A stretch of 64,000 nucleotides of DNA, from assembly GCF_009939195.1 (NCBI RefSeq), contig NZ_JAACKC010000002.1, positions 310,001-374,000 of the forward strand. The letters run 5' to 3'. The translations under genes and the position numbers were made by a program. The DNA is from Acinetobacter kanungonis. Lineage in GTDB: Bacteria; Pseudomonadota; Gammaproteobacteria; Pseudomonadales; Moraxellaceae. The notes under the pieces are model-generated. The model worked only from the letters and a program-made list of their open reading frames with translations, did not search any database and was not told where the DNA came from. This document shows, piece after piece, positions 36,118 through 45,881 of this stretch; within the stretch, counting starts at the first letter, position 1; each line of letters starts with the position of its first letter.

Positions 36118-38149
36118 AACGAGGGGCTTCAGGCAGCCAGCGTTTCAGCAAGGCATCGGCCTGTGCTGGATAGTCTTTTAAGATTTGCTGGGCGACATAA
36201 TGTGCCTGATTAAGCAAATGATCATCCCGTTCCAGTTTGGCGACACGAAAACCCATATCTCCGGTTTGTTTGGTACCAAGTAACTCACCCGGTCCGCGAA
36301 TTTCCAAATCCTTTTCCGCAATAATAAAGCCATCATTGGTTTCACGCATGATGCGTAGCCGTTCTTGTCCATTTTGCGACAGTGGATTTTTATATAGCAG
36401 GGCACAGAAACTGGCTTTGGCACCCCGTCCGACCCGTCCACGTAACTGATGCAATTGCGATAGCCCCAAACGTTCAGCATTTTCAATCACCATGATGGAG
36501 GCATTCGGTACATCCACTCCGACTTCAATCACGGTGGTGGCAATCAACAGTTGTAGTTCGTTGTCCTTAAACTGTTGCATGACGGCTTGCTTTTCATCCG
36601 CTTTCATTTTGCCGTGTACCAGCCCGATATTCAGCTCAGGAAAGCGTTGTTTCATTTCGGCATAGGTGGCTTCCGCGGCTTGGGCATCCAAAGTTTCCGA
36701 CTGTTCCACCAGTGTACAAACCCAATACGCCTGTTTGCCTTCGGCACAATTGCTGGCAATGCGTTGCAGGACTTCTTCACGTCGGTCTAAAGGAATAGTC
36801 ACGGTCTGAATCGGGGTTCGACCAGGTGGCAGTTCATCAATCACAGAGGTGTCCAGGTCACCATAAGCCGACATGGCAAGGGTGCGCGGAATTGGGGTGG
36901 CCGTCATCACCAATTGATGTGGCGTGGTTTGTTGCGCGCCTTTGTTGCGGAGCGCCAAGCGTTGATCGACCCCAAAGCGATGCTGTTCATCAATAATCAC
37001 CAAGCCCAACTTATGAAAGGCAACACTGTCTTGGAATAAGGCATGCGTCCCAATCACCAGTTGAGCCGAGCCTTGTTGAATCTGCTGTTCTGCCAAGGCA
37101 CGTGCTTTACCTTTTTGCTTGCCTGAGAGCCATGCCACAGTTAAGCCCAAAGGTTCAAACCAGCGTTTAAAATTAAGATAATGCTGTTCTGCCAAAATTT
37201 CAGTCGGTGCCATTAAGGCAACTTGCCAACCTTCTTCAAGTGCATGACAAGCTGCGACACCTGCCACAAGGGTTTTGCCTGCACCAACATCCCCCTGTAC
37301 CAAACGCAGCATTGGCTTATGTTGTTTTAAATCATTAGAAATTTCTTTGGATACACGCTTCTGTGCTGCAGTCATTTTAAACGGCAACCCTGCCAGTAGT
37401 TGTTTGGCGAGGGTCTTGCTTATGGCAAAGGCAGGCGCTTCAATCTGCTGGATATAGGCACGGCGCGTCAGGAGACTAACTTGATGCGCTACCAATTCCT
37501 CAAAAATCAGGCGTTGCTGCGCAGGGTGTGAGCCTTGGCTTAACTGCAACATGTTGGCATCGAGAGGCGGTTCATGAATGTAATACAGCGCTTGCTTTAA
37601 GGCGTAGCCATTGGTGAATTTCTGGGGCAGGAGTTCTGGCAGATCATCACTGTGCTGCTTTAAGGCATGTTTAACGTAGTCACGCAGTTTGGTTTGGGTC
37701 AGTCCATCGGTAGCAGGATAAATCGCCGTGAGCTGGGTTTGTGGCAGTGGCGTGTGCTCGGTAATGAGTTGAATTTCAGGATGATACATTTCCAAGCCAC
37801 GTGCCCCGACACGGACTTCACCAAATACGCGTAAACGATTGCCGACTTTGCCACGATCGGTCAGGGCTTTATACAGGTGATAAAAGCGTAGCGTGACTTT
37901 ACCGAGTTCATCATCCAGTAAAATGGCCATGGATTTGCGCTTTCCAGGGGGAAAGTCGACCGATTTTACCGTACCCTCAAGTAGATAGCTGCGTCCAACC
38001 TCTAATTGGTTCATGGGGATGATCGTGCTACGATCTTCATAATCCCGCGGGAGATGAAACAGTAAATCATCCGTGGTGAAAATATTTAGTTTTTCAAGTA
38101 ATGCAGCAGAGGCGCTTCCAACCCCTTGCAATTGCTGGACTGCGGCCAT
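36104..38149 (-). CDS. recG: ATP-dependent DNA helicase RecG
   Basis: A 681-residue helicase. After an N-terminal wedge/OB domain come Walker A GDVGAGKT, the DEQH box (IIDEQHRFG), TATPIPRTLA, and the C-terminal QLHQLRGRVGRG plus the RecG TRG region near FIIAEKDLEIRGPGELLGTKQ. RecG remodels stalled forks and Holliday junctions. It is followed by comF with a short overlap. Confidence 0.98.
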   Translation of the reverse strand: MAAVQQLQGVGSASAALLEKLNIFTTDDLLFHLPRDYEDRSTIIPMNQLEVGRSYLLEGTVKSVDFPPGKRKSMAILLDDELGKVTLRFYHLYKALTDRGKVGNRLRVFGEVRVGARGLEMYHPEIQLITEHTPLPQTQLTAIYPATDGLTQTKLRDYVKHALKQHSDDLPELLPQKFTNGYALKQALYYIHEPPLDANMLQLSQGSHPAQQRLIFEELVAHQVSLLTRRAYIQQIEAPAFAISKTLAKQLLAGLPFKMTAAQKRVSKEISNDLKQHKPMLRLVQGDVGAGKTLVAGVAACHALEEGWQVALMAPTEILAEQHYLNFKRWFEPLGLTVAWLSGKQKGKARALAEQQIQQGSAQLVIGTHALFQDSVAFHKLGLVIIDEQHRFGVDQRLALRNKGAQQTTPHQLVMTATPIPRTLAMSAYGDLDTSVIDELPPGRTPIQTVTIPLDRREEVLQRIASNCAEGKQAYWVCTLVEQSETLDAQAAEATYAEMKQRFPELNIGLVHGKMKADEKQAVMQQFKDNELQLLIATTVIEVGVDVPNASIMVIENAERLGLSQLHQLRGRVGRGAKASFCALLYKNPLSQNGQERLRIMRETNDGFIIAEKDLEIRGPGELLGTKQTGDMGFRVAKLERDDHLLNQAHYVAQQILKDYPAQADALLKRWLPEAPRYAYV

Positions 38150-38182
38150 GTCCCCTCAACTAAAGTGCTCATTAGGTGCTAA

Positions 38183-38992
38183 ATGCATATTTTATTTATA
38201 GGTTATGGTAAAACATCTCAACGGGTAGCTAAACAATTATTTCAGCAAGACCACCAAATTACCACAATTAGCCGTACTGCCAAACCGCAGGATTTTGCTA
38301 CACATTTGATTCAAGATATTCATCAGCTGGATTTGAGTCAGATTGCTCCTGTCGATGTGGTTTATGTATTGTTATCGCCCGCAGCGAGTACAGCTGAAGG
38401 CTATCAAACGACTTTTGTGGATGCCATTCCTGCTATGCTGAAAGCACTAAAACAGCACCCTGTCAAAAAAGTCATCGTGGTATCTTCAACGCGGGTGTAT
38501 GGTGAACAGGCAGGGGAGCGAATTGACGATACGACTGCACCTCAGCCGATTGATGCACAAGGCGAGGTGCTGCGTCAGATGGAGTTGTTGTGGCAGGCGG
38601 CGTATCCTGAGCAAAGTATTATTATTCGACCGACAGGTATTTACGGGACGTCTGTGGCACGGATGGTGAAGTTGGCACAGCAGACCGCAACCTATCCGAA
38701 TATCCATTATAGCAATCGTATTCATATTGAAGATTTAGCCCGCTTTCTGGCGCATTTGATTCACGTGGAACATCCTAAAAATTCTTATATTGTCACGAAT
38801 AATCAGCCCATCTCTTTACATGAAATTATTCAATGGTTTCAGCAGCAGTTGGGATTGCCAGCTTTAGTTTTGGAAAGTGATATCGCATCAGGTAAGCAAA
38901 TTTATGCCTCCAACATGCAGCAGATGGATTTTGAATTAGAGCATCCAGATTGTTTTGAGGATTATTCGGCGTTGTTGGTAAAGAGTGAGTGA
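38183..38992 (+). CDS. NAD(P)-binding epimerase-like protein (YeeZ-type SDR)
   Basis: A 269-residue protein with a Rossmann start (FIGYGKTSQRVAKQLF, the GxGxxxxxxA motif) and a later VVVSSTRVYGEQAGE followed by RPTGIYG, as in extended SDR epimerases of the YeeZ group. The classic YxxxK pair is not obvious. Divergent from recG with a 33-base gap. Substrate unknown. Confidence 0.8.
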   Translation: MHILFIGYGKTSQRVAKQLFQQDHQITTISRTAKPQDFATHLIQDIHQLDLSQIAPVDVVYVLLSPAASTAEGYQTTFVDAIPAMLKALKQHPVKKVIVVSSTRVYGEQAGERIDDTTAPQPIDAQGEVLRQMELLWQAAYPEQSIIIRPTGIYGTSVARMVKLAQQTATYPNIHYSNRIHIEDLARFLAHLIHVEHPKNSYIVTNNQPISLHEIIQWFQQQLGLPALVLESDIASGKQIYASNMQQMDFELEHPDCFEDYSALLVKSE

Positions 38993-39071
38993 AAAATATT
39001 TTGTCCTTTGTCGAGTGAAAGATGTGAAATGCAGATTGCGAAGTAGCATCGGAATATGAATGATTATGGAA

Positions 39072-39106
39072 AAGCTATTCTAGTATGCTGAATACAGGAA
39101 TAGCTT
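39072..39106. repeat. Inverted repeat in the gap after the SDR gene
   Basis: AAGCTATTC / GAATAGCTT perfect 9-bp arms with a 17-base loop, no T-run. It may end transcription of the SDR-like gene weakly; otherwise the 250-base gap to the next gene shows only AT-rich sequence and a TATAAT at 39209-39214. Confidence 0.4.
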
Positions 39107-39244
39107 GGTATCAGGGTTTGATTAATATGGGAAATAGAAGGAGTTTTATATAAGGTATATTGCGTTAATTTTAGGAAATCTTAAATTTTATAAAAAATTG
39201 GAATTTGATATAATTGAAATTAATTCTTAATTACAACTCTTAAA

Positions 39245-39634
39245 ATGCAAACTTCAAAATATTATATTCATGAATTCTATATAAAAAACTCTCTGCTATC
39301 ATTTCTAGCTCTCTGTATTTTGTCTGGAATTTTCAATGTCATTTTAGATAAGAATTTATATGTACATGAATATATTCCACTTGGAATAGCTATCTTTATT
39401 GGGATATTAGGATTGATAGTTATTGGATATTACAATGCCTTAAGCGCTGCTAAAGAAGAAAAATCAAAAGCGTTATTTGTACATATCTTTTTAATATTAT
39501 GCCTTTTTATAACAGATAGCATTTGGAGTGAATCTAGCTTTTTGACACTTATCTTAAGAAATTTAACTTATTTCATACTTCTAGAATTTGGTGTTTTTAT
39601 TTATATGAGAAGAAAAAAAATTGGTACTAAGTAG
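39245..39634 (+). CDS. Four-helix membrane protein of unknown function
   Basis: A 129-residue protein with four hydrophobic segments (about 15-33, 40-60, 74-93, 99-122) and a basic C-terminus (RRKKIGTK). Codon use is strongly AT-biased (many ATA, TTA, AAA) compared with its neighbours. I do not recognise a family. It is followed after four bases by a second small membrane-protein gene, so the pair is probably one transcription unit. Confidence 0.65.
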   Translation: MQTSKYYIHEFYIKNSLLSFLALCILSGIFNVILDKNLYVHEYIPLGIAIFIGILGLIVIGYYNALSAAKEEKSKALFVHIFLILCLFITDSIWSESSFLTLILRNLTYFILLEFGVFIYMRRKKIGTK

Positions 39635-39638
39635 AAAG

Positions 39639-40052
39639 ATGAAAATGAATGAAAAATTAAAGTGGATTTTTTTATATAGTGGACTTGGTTGGGGTATATC
39701 TTTTACGTTGATTGTTAGCCTTATCAGAGACATTCAAGATAAGCCTGTGGCCTTCGGCTCATTTCCGTTATTCCTTACAATTTCGATCTTCGGGGGACTA
39801 TTTGTCGGAGCGATGATGTTCAAATATGTAAAGAATAAACCGTCTGATAAACAGATCATAAACCTAGAAAAATTATCTAAAGGTTTATTAGTTTGGGGAA
39901 TTCTTCTTATCTTCTATGGCTTTGTTATCAAATTTATATTCGTTCCTTTAGACTATCAAAATACGATAGGTGCATATATTTTTAAGTTGTTTCTTCTAGG
40001 TATTGGTTTTTACCAGACTAATAAAATTTGTGAAGATATAAAAGAAATCTAG
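39639..40052 (+). CDS. Second four-helix membrane protein of unknown function
   Basis: A 137-residue protein from the ATG at 39639 (MKMNEKLKW); GTAGAAAG lies just before it. Alternative starts are ATG 39645 and TTG 39621. Four hydrophobic segments are visible (about 5-25, 38-58, 79-99, 108-128). Base composition is as AT-rich as the preceding gene. Unknown family; the shared context suggests the two proteins act together. Confidence 0.65.
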   Translation: MKMNEKLKWIFLYSGLGWGISFTLIVSLIRDIQDKPVAFGSFPLFLTISIFGGLFVGAMMFKYVKNKPSDKQIINLEKLSKGLLVWGILLIFYGFVIKFIFVPLDYQNTIGAYIFKLFLLGIGFYQTNKICEDIKEI

Positions 40053-40107
40053 CCTTTATTTAATATAATGATGATTATTCAAAATCGACAAAACTTTATT
40101 GTTATAC

Positions 40108-40151
40108 ATAAAGCATAGGCATCTACCAATTGCAGATACCTATGCTTTTTT
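40108..40151. terminator. Bidirectional terminator
   Basis: AAGCATAGGCATCT / AGATACCTATGCTT, 14-bp stem with one mismatch, 9-base loop and T-runs in both directions; it separates the small membrane-protein pair from convergent plsB. Confidence 0.85.
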
Positions 40152-40155
40152 AAAA

Positions 40156-42738
40156 TTACTTCTTCTTACGCTTCAAACGACGTTTCGCTTGCTGAGCCGC
40201 AACCGCATCTAACACTTGTTTCAACTCTTCATCGCTAAAAGTGGTAATGTGCTGCAACATTTGCAAAGTCACATCATCCAGTACCAAATTCGCATTGGCA
40301 GCAATATTGCTAAAGTTGCTGTCAAACACAATTGAGCCTTCGGCATTGGTGCTGATATAGCCTTGCTGCGTTAGGACACGAATAAAACCTTGGAACAGGG
40401 CTTTATCAAAGAACTCTGGCGAATTGAATTCATACAGTACAGAGAGGCGTTGGCCGACCAAGTGGCTCAACTCTTCCACTTGACGCGTCGAAATGTTGCC
40501 AGAACCACGCTGGGTAATCAGTGCCAATGTCATGTAATAGCGCTCTAGGCTCTGCATTACAGGACCTGCAAGTACTAACAATTGATTATGCTCTTCACTG
40601 TTCGGTGCAGGGGAAATTAAATGTCCTTCCGCATCTTCAGTAATGAGTTTTGCATTAATTAAAGCATCTGCATAAGCTGCAATTTGCGCTTTTAAGCCTT
40701 CATCATCCCATTTCAGGAACAGCTCAGCTTTCAAGAATGGATAGAGCGTACGAATGACATTACATAAATCGTGACGCTTGATGCTGCCGTTATGTTCAAC
40801 CAAAGCCGCAATCAAAGATGGTAAGACAAAAGCATGCACAATGTTGTTACGGAAGTAGGTGAGTAACACGGCTTGATTGTCTTCAATCGCAATGATGTCG
40901 CCCAGAACGTGCTTCACGCGCTTAATTAGTTTCAGTTTTAAACCGTAGGCAATAATTTCTTTGCCTGAAAGCGGAGTCACTTGGGTGCGTTCATCATAAG
41001 GCAATGCCGTCAGTAGATTGCGGTAAGCATCTAACTGTTTAATGCACAGCTCTTCATCCAGTGTATGCTTTGGCGTTGCCAATAGAATTAACGACAACAA
41101 TGATACAGGGTTAATCACCACCGCACGGTTGATGTTTTCCAAAATGGTATGTGCTGCACTGTTCACCGCATCAGACACTTCATTTGGAATTGGATCGTCA
41201 TTTTTCTCAATGCGAATCTGATCCGCACCAAAGGCTTTGAGCTTGTCATCCAAGAACACAGGTTCGCCGAAGTTCACATGCACTTTACCGAAGATGCGTT
41301 CAATCTTGCGCAGGGTTTTTACAATTCCAAGCACCGATTCTGCTTCTTTCGGTTTGCCTTGCATTTCACCGACATAGGTCGAACCTTCCATCAGGCGTTC
41401 ATAGCCAATATAGGTCGGCACGAATACGATAGGCTTGGCACGTCCACGCAAGTGACCATGTACCGTCATGGCAAGCATGCCTGTTTTGGCAGGTAATAAA
41501 CGGCCTGTACGTGAGCGGCCACCTTCAATGAAGTATTCCAACGGTGTGTTGCGCGACAGAATGCTGAATAAATATTCTTTAAATACGGTGGTATATAAGC
41601 CATTACCGCGGAAAGTACGGCGAATAAAGAACGCACCGCCACCACGCAGCAACTGACCGACAAATGGCATATTCAGATTGTCGCCCGCAGCAATGTACGG
41701 CACCATCAAGCCGCGTTTATAAATCACATAAGACAGTAACAGGTAGTCGATATGACTGCGGTGACATGGGGTATAAATAATTTCGTATTCTTTGGCTAGT
41801 TCGCGCACGGTGCTAAAGTTATGCACCTCAACGCCGTCATAAAGTTGGGTCCATAGACGGGTCAGTGCCATATCTGCAAAACGTACCGCAGAGGAAGAAT
41901 AGTCCGATACGATTTCATTTAAATAACCAATCGCACGACGTTCCGCTTCCAGCATGCTGATTTTGCTACGGATACTTTCACGACGAATCGCATCCTGTAC
42001 ATCTTGGGCCTTAATCAGACCATGCACGACATTACGACGGTCAGACAAGTCAGGACCAAGTACCACTTCACGTTGTGCATCCATATAGTTATTTAAGCTG
42101 CTAATAATATAGGTCGCAGGCGATAAATTTGGATGGGTGGTTTTCGCGTACTGAATCAGGTCACGCAAAGACTGGGCTTCATGGAATTCTAGATAAGATT
42201 CACGACCATGCAAGCCAATGTTCACCATCTGCTTAACGCGGCTAGGGGTTGCCCAAGTATCGGTAAACAACAGTTTAAACCAAGAGTCTTCCTTGTCAGG
42301 CGAGCGTCCCCACAGCACGGTGACAGGCACCAGTTCAATGTCTAATTCAGGGTGTTTTTCCAGTAAGTCGATGAGGCGCAACAAACGTGGTGGAAAGGTA
42401 TTCGGTGGCGGATTAAGTAAGTTCTGCTCGTCATGATGTTGTAAAAACAAGATCGAAGCTTTTTCTTTATGCTCACCAATCAAGAGCGAATCCAATGCCG
42501 CAGGCAGTTTTAAACGACGGGTTTCACCATCGACCACCAAGGCATTACTACGCGAATAGTTTTGTAAGACATAGCACACCACTTTTTGCGTGGTGGTCTG
42601 GGTTGCATCTGGGGCTGCACTGTCGCTTGGAGCTGTCGGGTTGCTGGGTACTTCACCCAAAATATGAGGGGTTACCACAAGGTCAAGCAGCTTGCTGGAA
42701 AGCTGGCGATACATTTGACCAAAGCCACGCTTGGACAT
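40156..42738 (-). CDS. plsB: Glycerol-3-phosphate acyltransferase PlsB
   Basis: An 860-residue membrane-associated enzyme that acylates sn-glycerol 3-phosphate, the first step in phospholipid synthesis. Acyltransferase block I is HRSHIDYLL (H-x4-D), followed by FFIRRTFRGN, FIEGGRSRTG (block III) and VPTYIGYERL (block IV). I start it at MSKRGFGQMYRQ, because AGGAGTGTTT lies immediately before that ATG; the frame continues ten codons further. The C-terminus is lysine- and arginine-rich (KRRLKRKKK). Confidence 0.97.
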   Translation of the reverse strand: MSKRGFGQMYRQLSSKLLDLVVTPHILGEVPSNPTAPSDSAAPDATQTTTQKVVCYVLQNYSRSNALVVDGETRRLKLPAALDSLLIGEHKEKASILFLQHHDEQNLLNPPPNTFPPRLLRLIDLLEKHPELDIELVPVTVLWGRSPDKEDSWFKLLFTDTWATPSRVKQMVNIGLHGRESYLEFHEAQSLRDLIQYAKTTHPNLSPATYIISSLNNYMDAQREVVLGPDLSDRRNVVHGLIKAQDVQDAIRRESIRSKISMLEAERRAIGYLNEIVSDYSSSAVRFADMALTRLWTQLYDGVEVHNFSTVRELAKEYEIIYTPCHRSHIDYLLLSYVIYKRGLMVPYIAAGDNLNMPFVGQLLRGGGAFFIRRTFRGNGLYTTVFKEYLFSILSRNTPLEYFIEGGRSRTGRLLPAKTGMLAMTVHGHLRGRAKPIVFVPTYIGYERLMEGSTYVGEMQGKPKEAESVLGIVKTLRKIERIFGKVHVNFGEPVFLDDKLKAFGADQIRIEKNDDPIPNEVSDAVNSAAHTILENINRAVVINPVSLLSLILLATPKHTLDEELCIKQLDAYRNLLTALPYDERTQVTPLSGKEIIAYGLKLKLIKRVKHVLGDIIAIEDNQAVLLTYFRNNIVHAFVLPSLIAALVEHNGSIKRHDLCNVIRTLYPFLKAELFLKWDDEGLKAQIAAYADALINAKLITEDAEGHLISPAPNSEEHNQLLVLAGPVMQSLERYYMTLALITQRGSGNISTRQVEELSHLVGQRLSVLYEFNSPEFFDKALFQGFIRVLTQQGYISTNAEGSIVFDSNFSNIAANANLVLDDVTLQMLQHITTFSDEELKQVLDAVAAQQAKRRLKRKKK

Positions 42739-43028
42739 AAACACTCCTAATACGGTACGAAGCCCCAAAATGCACAGGGGAAATGATGCTGCGTAATTGT
42801 AATCAAAAACTAGATGTCATTTTCTGACAAATTTACTACTTATGCCAAGATTCTAGCGTTAAACCACATATTTTTAGCAATTAAATTTGAAAATTACAGT
42901 GACAGTACGGTCAATTAATCTCTAGGGGTTCGGTCAACATTTATGTAATATAGTTTTAGAGCCAACGCTCAGTCGTCTTTCTAATAAGCACCTGCATGGG
43001 TGTGTCTAAAATTTAAAACGGGTCTGCT

Positions 43029-43901
43029 ATGAATGCCTTAACTCAAGAATTGGTTGAACTGCTTAGCCTTGAAAAAATCGAAGAGAATATTTTTCGTGGT
43101 CAAAGCCGTAATTTAGTCGGTAAGCGTGTTTTTGGTGGGCAAGTATTAGGTCAGGCGCTGCGTGCTGCATCGTATACGGCAGATCGTCCTGCACATTCCT
43201 TGCATGCTTATTTCCTGTTTGGGGGGGATGTCAATGCACCCATCATTTATGAAGTGGATCGCTTAAGAGATGGCAAAAGTTTTGTCAGCCGTCAGGTGCG
43301 TGCCATTCAGCATGGACGTACCATTTTTACGGCCATGGTGTCGTTTGCAGAACCTGAAGATGGGTTGAATTATCAGATTCAGGAACCCGATTATCCTGCA
43401 CCGATGCAAGTGAAATCGGAAGCTGAACTGAAAAAAATGATGGTGGAGTTTGTGCCTGAGAATGTGCGCGCCAGCTTTATGCGTGATCGTCATGTCGAAA
43501 TTCGCCCGATTGATCCAGCCAATCCCTATCAACCGCAACCTGCTGCGCCGTCGTATGCACACTATATTCGCACCCATGACCGTATTGCGGCAGAGATTGA
43601 TGAGGTTTCATTGCATCAAGCAATTGCTGCGTTTTATTCAGACTTTACCTTAATGACCACAGCATTACGTCCGCATGGCTTGAGCTGGTTATCTCCGAGT
43701 TTGCAATGTGCCAGTATTGACCATGCCATGTATTTCCATAAACCTTTCCGGGTCGATGACTGGATGCTGTATGACATGGATGCAACCGTGAGTGCCAATT
43801 CACGTGGACTGAATTTTGGGCGGATGTGGCAAAATGGCGAGTTGGTGTGTAGCACCACCCAAGAAGGTTTGATTCGGCTCAGGGAAATTGAAACGCAATA
43901 A
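43029..43901 (+). CDS. tesB: Acyl-CoA thioesterase II TesB
   Basis: A 290-residue double hot-dog thioesterase. Typical blocks are FRGQS..., RVFGGQVLGQALRAA, the HSLHAYFLFGGD strand with aspartate, DGKSFVSRQVRAIQHG and ASIDHAMYFHKPFRVDDWMLYD. It hydrolyses medium- and long-chain acyl-CoA. Divergent from plsB with a 290-base gap, so the two lipid-related genes could share a control region. Confidence 0.96.
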   Translation: MNALTQELVELLSLEKIEENIFRGQSRNLVGKRVFGGQVLGQALRAASYTADRPAHSLHAYFLFGGDVNAPIIYEVDRLRDGKSFVSRQVRAIQHGRTIFTAMVSFAEPEDGLNYQIQEPDYPAPMQVKSEAELKKMMVEFVPENVRASFMRDRHVEIRPIDPANPYQPQPAAPSYAHYIRTHDRIAAEIDEVSLHQAIAAFYSDFTLMTTALRPHGLSWLSPSLQCASIDHAMYFHKPFRVDDWMLYDMDATVSANSRGLNFGRMWQNGELVCSTTQEGLIRLREIETQ

Positions 43902-43915
43902 GCGTTAAATATTTT

Positions 43916-43944
43916 AAAAAGCCTCATTGTCATGAGGCTTTTTT
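43916..43944 (+). terminator. Terminator of tesB
   Basis: AAAAAGCCTCAT / ATGAGGCTTTTTTG hairpin with a 4-base loop and T-run, 15 bases after tesB. Confidence 0.9.
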
Positions 43945-44127
43945 GTTGAGGGATTGAAGCAAAATTTTTCAAAGGGTGTACGGTCTTGCAGAGTTATCAA
44001 CGGGATACAGGCAAATGCGAAAGTTGATTTGCGGTGTCTGTGGCAGGCTTGCGACAAGAAAAATTCGATTTTCACTGACAAGGTATGCCATAGTGGGGTG
44101 ACTTTAAAAGATAAAATTACATCTGCT

Positions 44128-45372
44128 ATGAGCCTAAATACTCAAATCTTGATTGCCGCCATTCTGGGGATCGCGTTTGGATTTCTACTCAGTCTCTTTC
44201 CACAGAGTAGCTTTTTTTCAACCAGTTTATATGGCTTGGGCATTATCAGTAGCATTTTTATTGGTTTGTTAAAAATGCTGTTGATCCCGCTGATTTTTAG
44301 CTCGATTGTGGTTGGAGTCTCTAACTTGCAGGCGGGAGGGCAACTCGGGCGCGTCTGGAAAATCACTTTGGCTTGCTGTGTCACCACCACCACTTTGGCT
44401 TTAATTTTGGGTATTGGCTGTGCGCACTTATTTGATGTCGGCAAGGGCGTAGATATTGCCTTATTCCAGAATGACATGAATCAATATCAAACCCCAGATA
44501 CCTTAACGCCATCTTCTTTCTTTACCAATTTTATTCAAAACACCCTGATTAATCCCTTTAAAGCCTTTGCCGAAGGCAATGTATTGGCGGTGGTGGTGTT
44601 TGCGCTGTTAATTGGGGTGGCTTTGGTGCATGGCGGAGAGCGTTTTAAAGCAGTACGTCAGCTCGCGGGACAGTTCTTTGAAATCATGATGCTGATGATT
44701 CGTTGGGTCATGAAACTGGCTCCACTGGGAATTTTTGCGCTCTTAGCCAAACTGATTGCTACCGAAGATCTTTCTGTACTCAGTCGTTTGGCTGAATTTG
44801 CGGTGGTGGTCACAGGCACAACCATTTTTCACGGGGCAGTGGTGTTACCGTTGCTGTTATGGATCTTTGGCAAGATGGATCCTGTGACTTTCTTTAAAGG
44901 CACACGTGCTGCACTGATCACGGCATTTGCGACCAGTTCTAGTTCAGCAACCATGCCACTTTCCATGAAATGTGCACAAGAGAATCTCAAAGTCAGTCCT
45001 GCAACAGCGGGTTTTGTAATTCCCTTGGGAACGCAGTTAAACATGGATGGTACGGCCCTGTATGAGGCGGCTGCCGCTTTGTTTATTGCCAATTTAATTG
45101 GTTTGGATTTAAGTCTTGGGCAGCAAGTGATTGTGTGTTTAACCGCCATGATTGCTTCTTTGGGTGCACCTGGAATTCCAAGTGCAGGTATGGTTACCAT
45201 GATTATGGTCCTGCAATCGGTGGGCTTGCCCGCAGAAGCCATTGCAATTTTACTGCCAATCGACCGCTTGTTGGATACGGTACGCACCGTGGTGAATGTA
45301 CAAGGCGATATGATGATTAGTGTGGTGGTCGATCGTCATACTCGTAATATTACAAATGAGTCGAATGCTTAG
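44128..45372 (+). CDS. Dicarboxylate/amino acid:cation symporter (DAACS family)
   Basis: A 414-residue membrane transporter of the GltP/DctA type. The family hairpin and binding motifs are present: TAFATSSSSATMP (serine-rich re-entrant loop), then NMDGTALYEAAAALF (the NMDGT motif) and GAPGIPSAGMVTM, IDRLLDTVRTVVNVQGD near the end. It takes up glutamate, aspartate or C4-dicarboxylates with Na+ or H+. The ATG at 44128 gives the usual N-terminus; the frame is open to 43954 but upstream sequence looks non-coding. Confidence 0.92.
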   Translation: MSLNTQILIAAILGIAFGFLLSLFPQSSFFSTSLYGLGIISSIFIGLLKMLLIPLIFSSIVVGVSNLQAGGQLGRVWKITLACCVTTTTLALILGIGCAHLFDVGKGVDIALFQNDMNQYQTPDTLTPSSFFTNFIQNTLINPFKAFAEGNVLAVVVFALLIGVALVHGGERFKAVRQLAGQFFEIMMLMIRWVMKLAPLGIFALLAKLIATEDLSVLSRLAEFAVVVTGTTIFHGAVVLPLLLWIFGKMDPVTFFKGTRAALITAFATSSSSATMPLSMKCAQENLKVSPATAGFVIPLGTQLNMDGTALYEAAAALFIANLIGLDLSLGQQVIVCLTAMIASLGAPGIPSAGMVTMIMVLQSVGLPAEAIAILLPIDRLLDTVRTVVNVQGDMMISVVVDRHTRNITNESNA

Positions 45373-45788
45373 CTTGGTTCCCAGCAGGGATTCCAGACAA
45401 TTTCCCAGAGATGTCCATCGAGGTCTTGAAAATAGCCTGCATAGCCACCGTAAAAGGTGGCTTGTGCAGCTTTGGTGATGGTTGCACCCGCTTTTTCAGC
45501 GAGTGTCATAATGGCATCGACTTCTGCGGCTGAACCGACATTGTGTCCCAGAGAAAATCCAGTCGGGCACAAGGGCGTTAAAGCCACGCCTGAGTCTAAG
45601 CTCAAACTCTGTTGAGACCATAGCGCCAGTTTTAAACCAGATTGCAGTTCAATAAATGCGACCGCACCGTTTTCATATTCCTGTTCAATAATGCCTTCAC
45701 TTTGAAAGCCCAGTCCTTGACAGTAAAAATCCAGCGAGGCTTGGAGGTCACGAACCGCAAGGGTCAATACACTAAGATGAGGATGCAT
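45369..45788 (-). CDS. VOC/glyoxalase-like domain protein
   Basis: A 139-residue protein with the paired beta-alpha-beta-beta-beta layout of vicinal oxygen chelate proteins: VLTLAVRDLQASLDFYCQGLGF at the start and GYAGYFQDLDGHLWEIVWNP at the end, the latter holding the conserved DPDGxxxE-like (DLDGHLWE) metal motif. Could be a resistance or isomerase-type enzyme. Its stop overlaps the convergent symporter stop by four bases. Confidence 0.9.
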   Translation of the reverse strand: MHPHLSVLTLAVRDLQASLDFYCQGLGFQSEGIIEQEYENGAVAFIELQSGLKLALWSQQSLSLDSGVALTPLCPTGFSLGHNVGSAAEVDAIMTLAEKAGATITKAAQATFYGGYAGYFQDLDGHLWEIVWNPCWEPS

Positions 45789-45827
45789 AGGGGCGAACTC
45801 AAACGGAAAGTGACTTTCAGCATGAGC

Positions 45828-45857
45828 AAAAAAGCAGGCGAATTCAGCCTGCTTTTT
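45828..45857. terminator. Terminator-like hairpin before the VOC gene
   Basis: AAAAAAGCAGGC / GCCTGCTTTTT hairpin, 6-7 base loop, T-run on both strands. On the minus strand it ends the PF10118 gene. Confidence 0.85.
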
Positions 45858-45881
45858 GTTGTGTTCCGATAGGTGGGCGGT

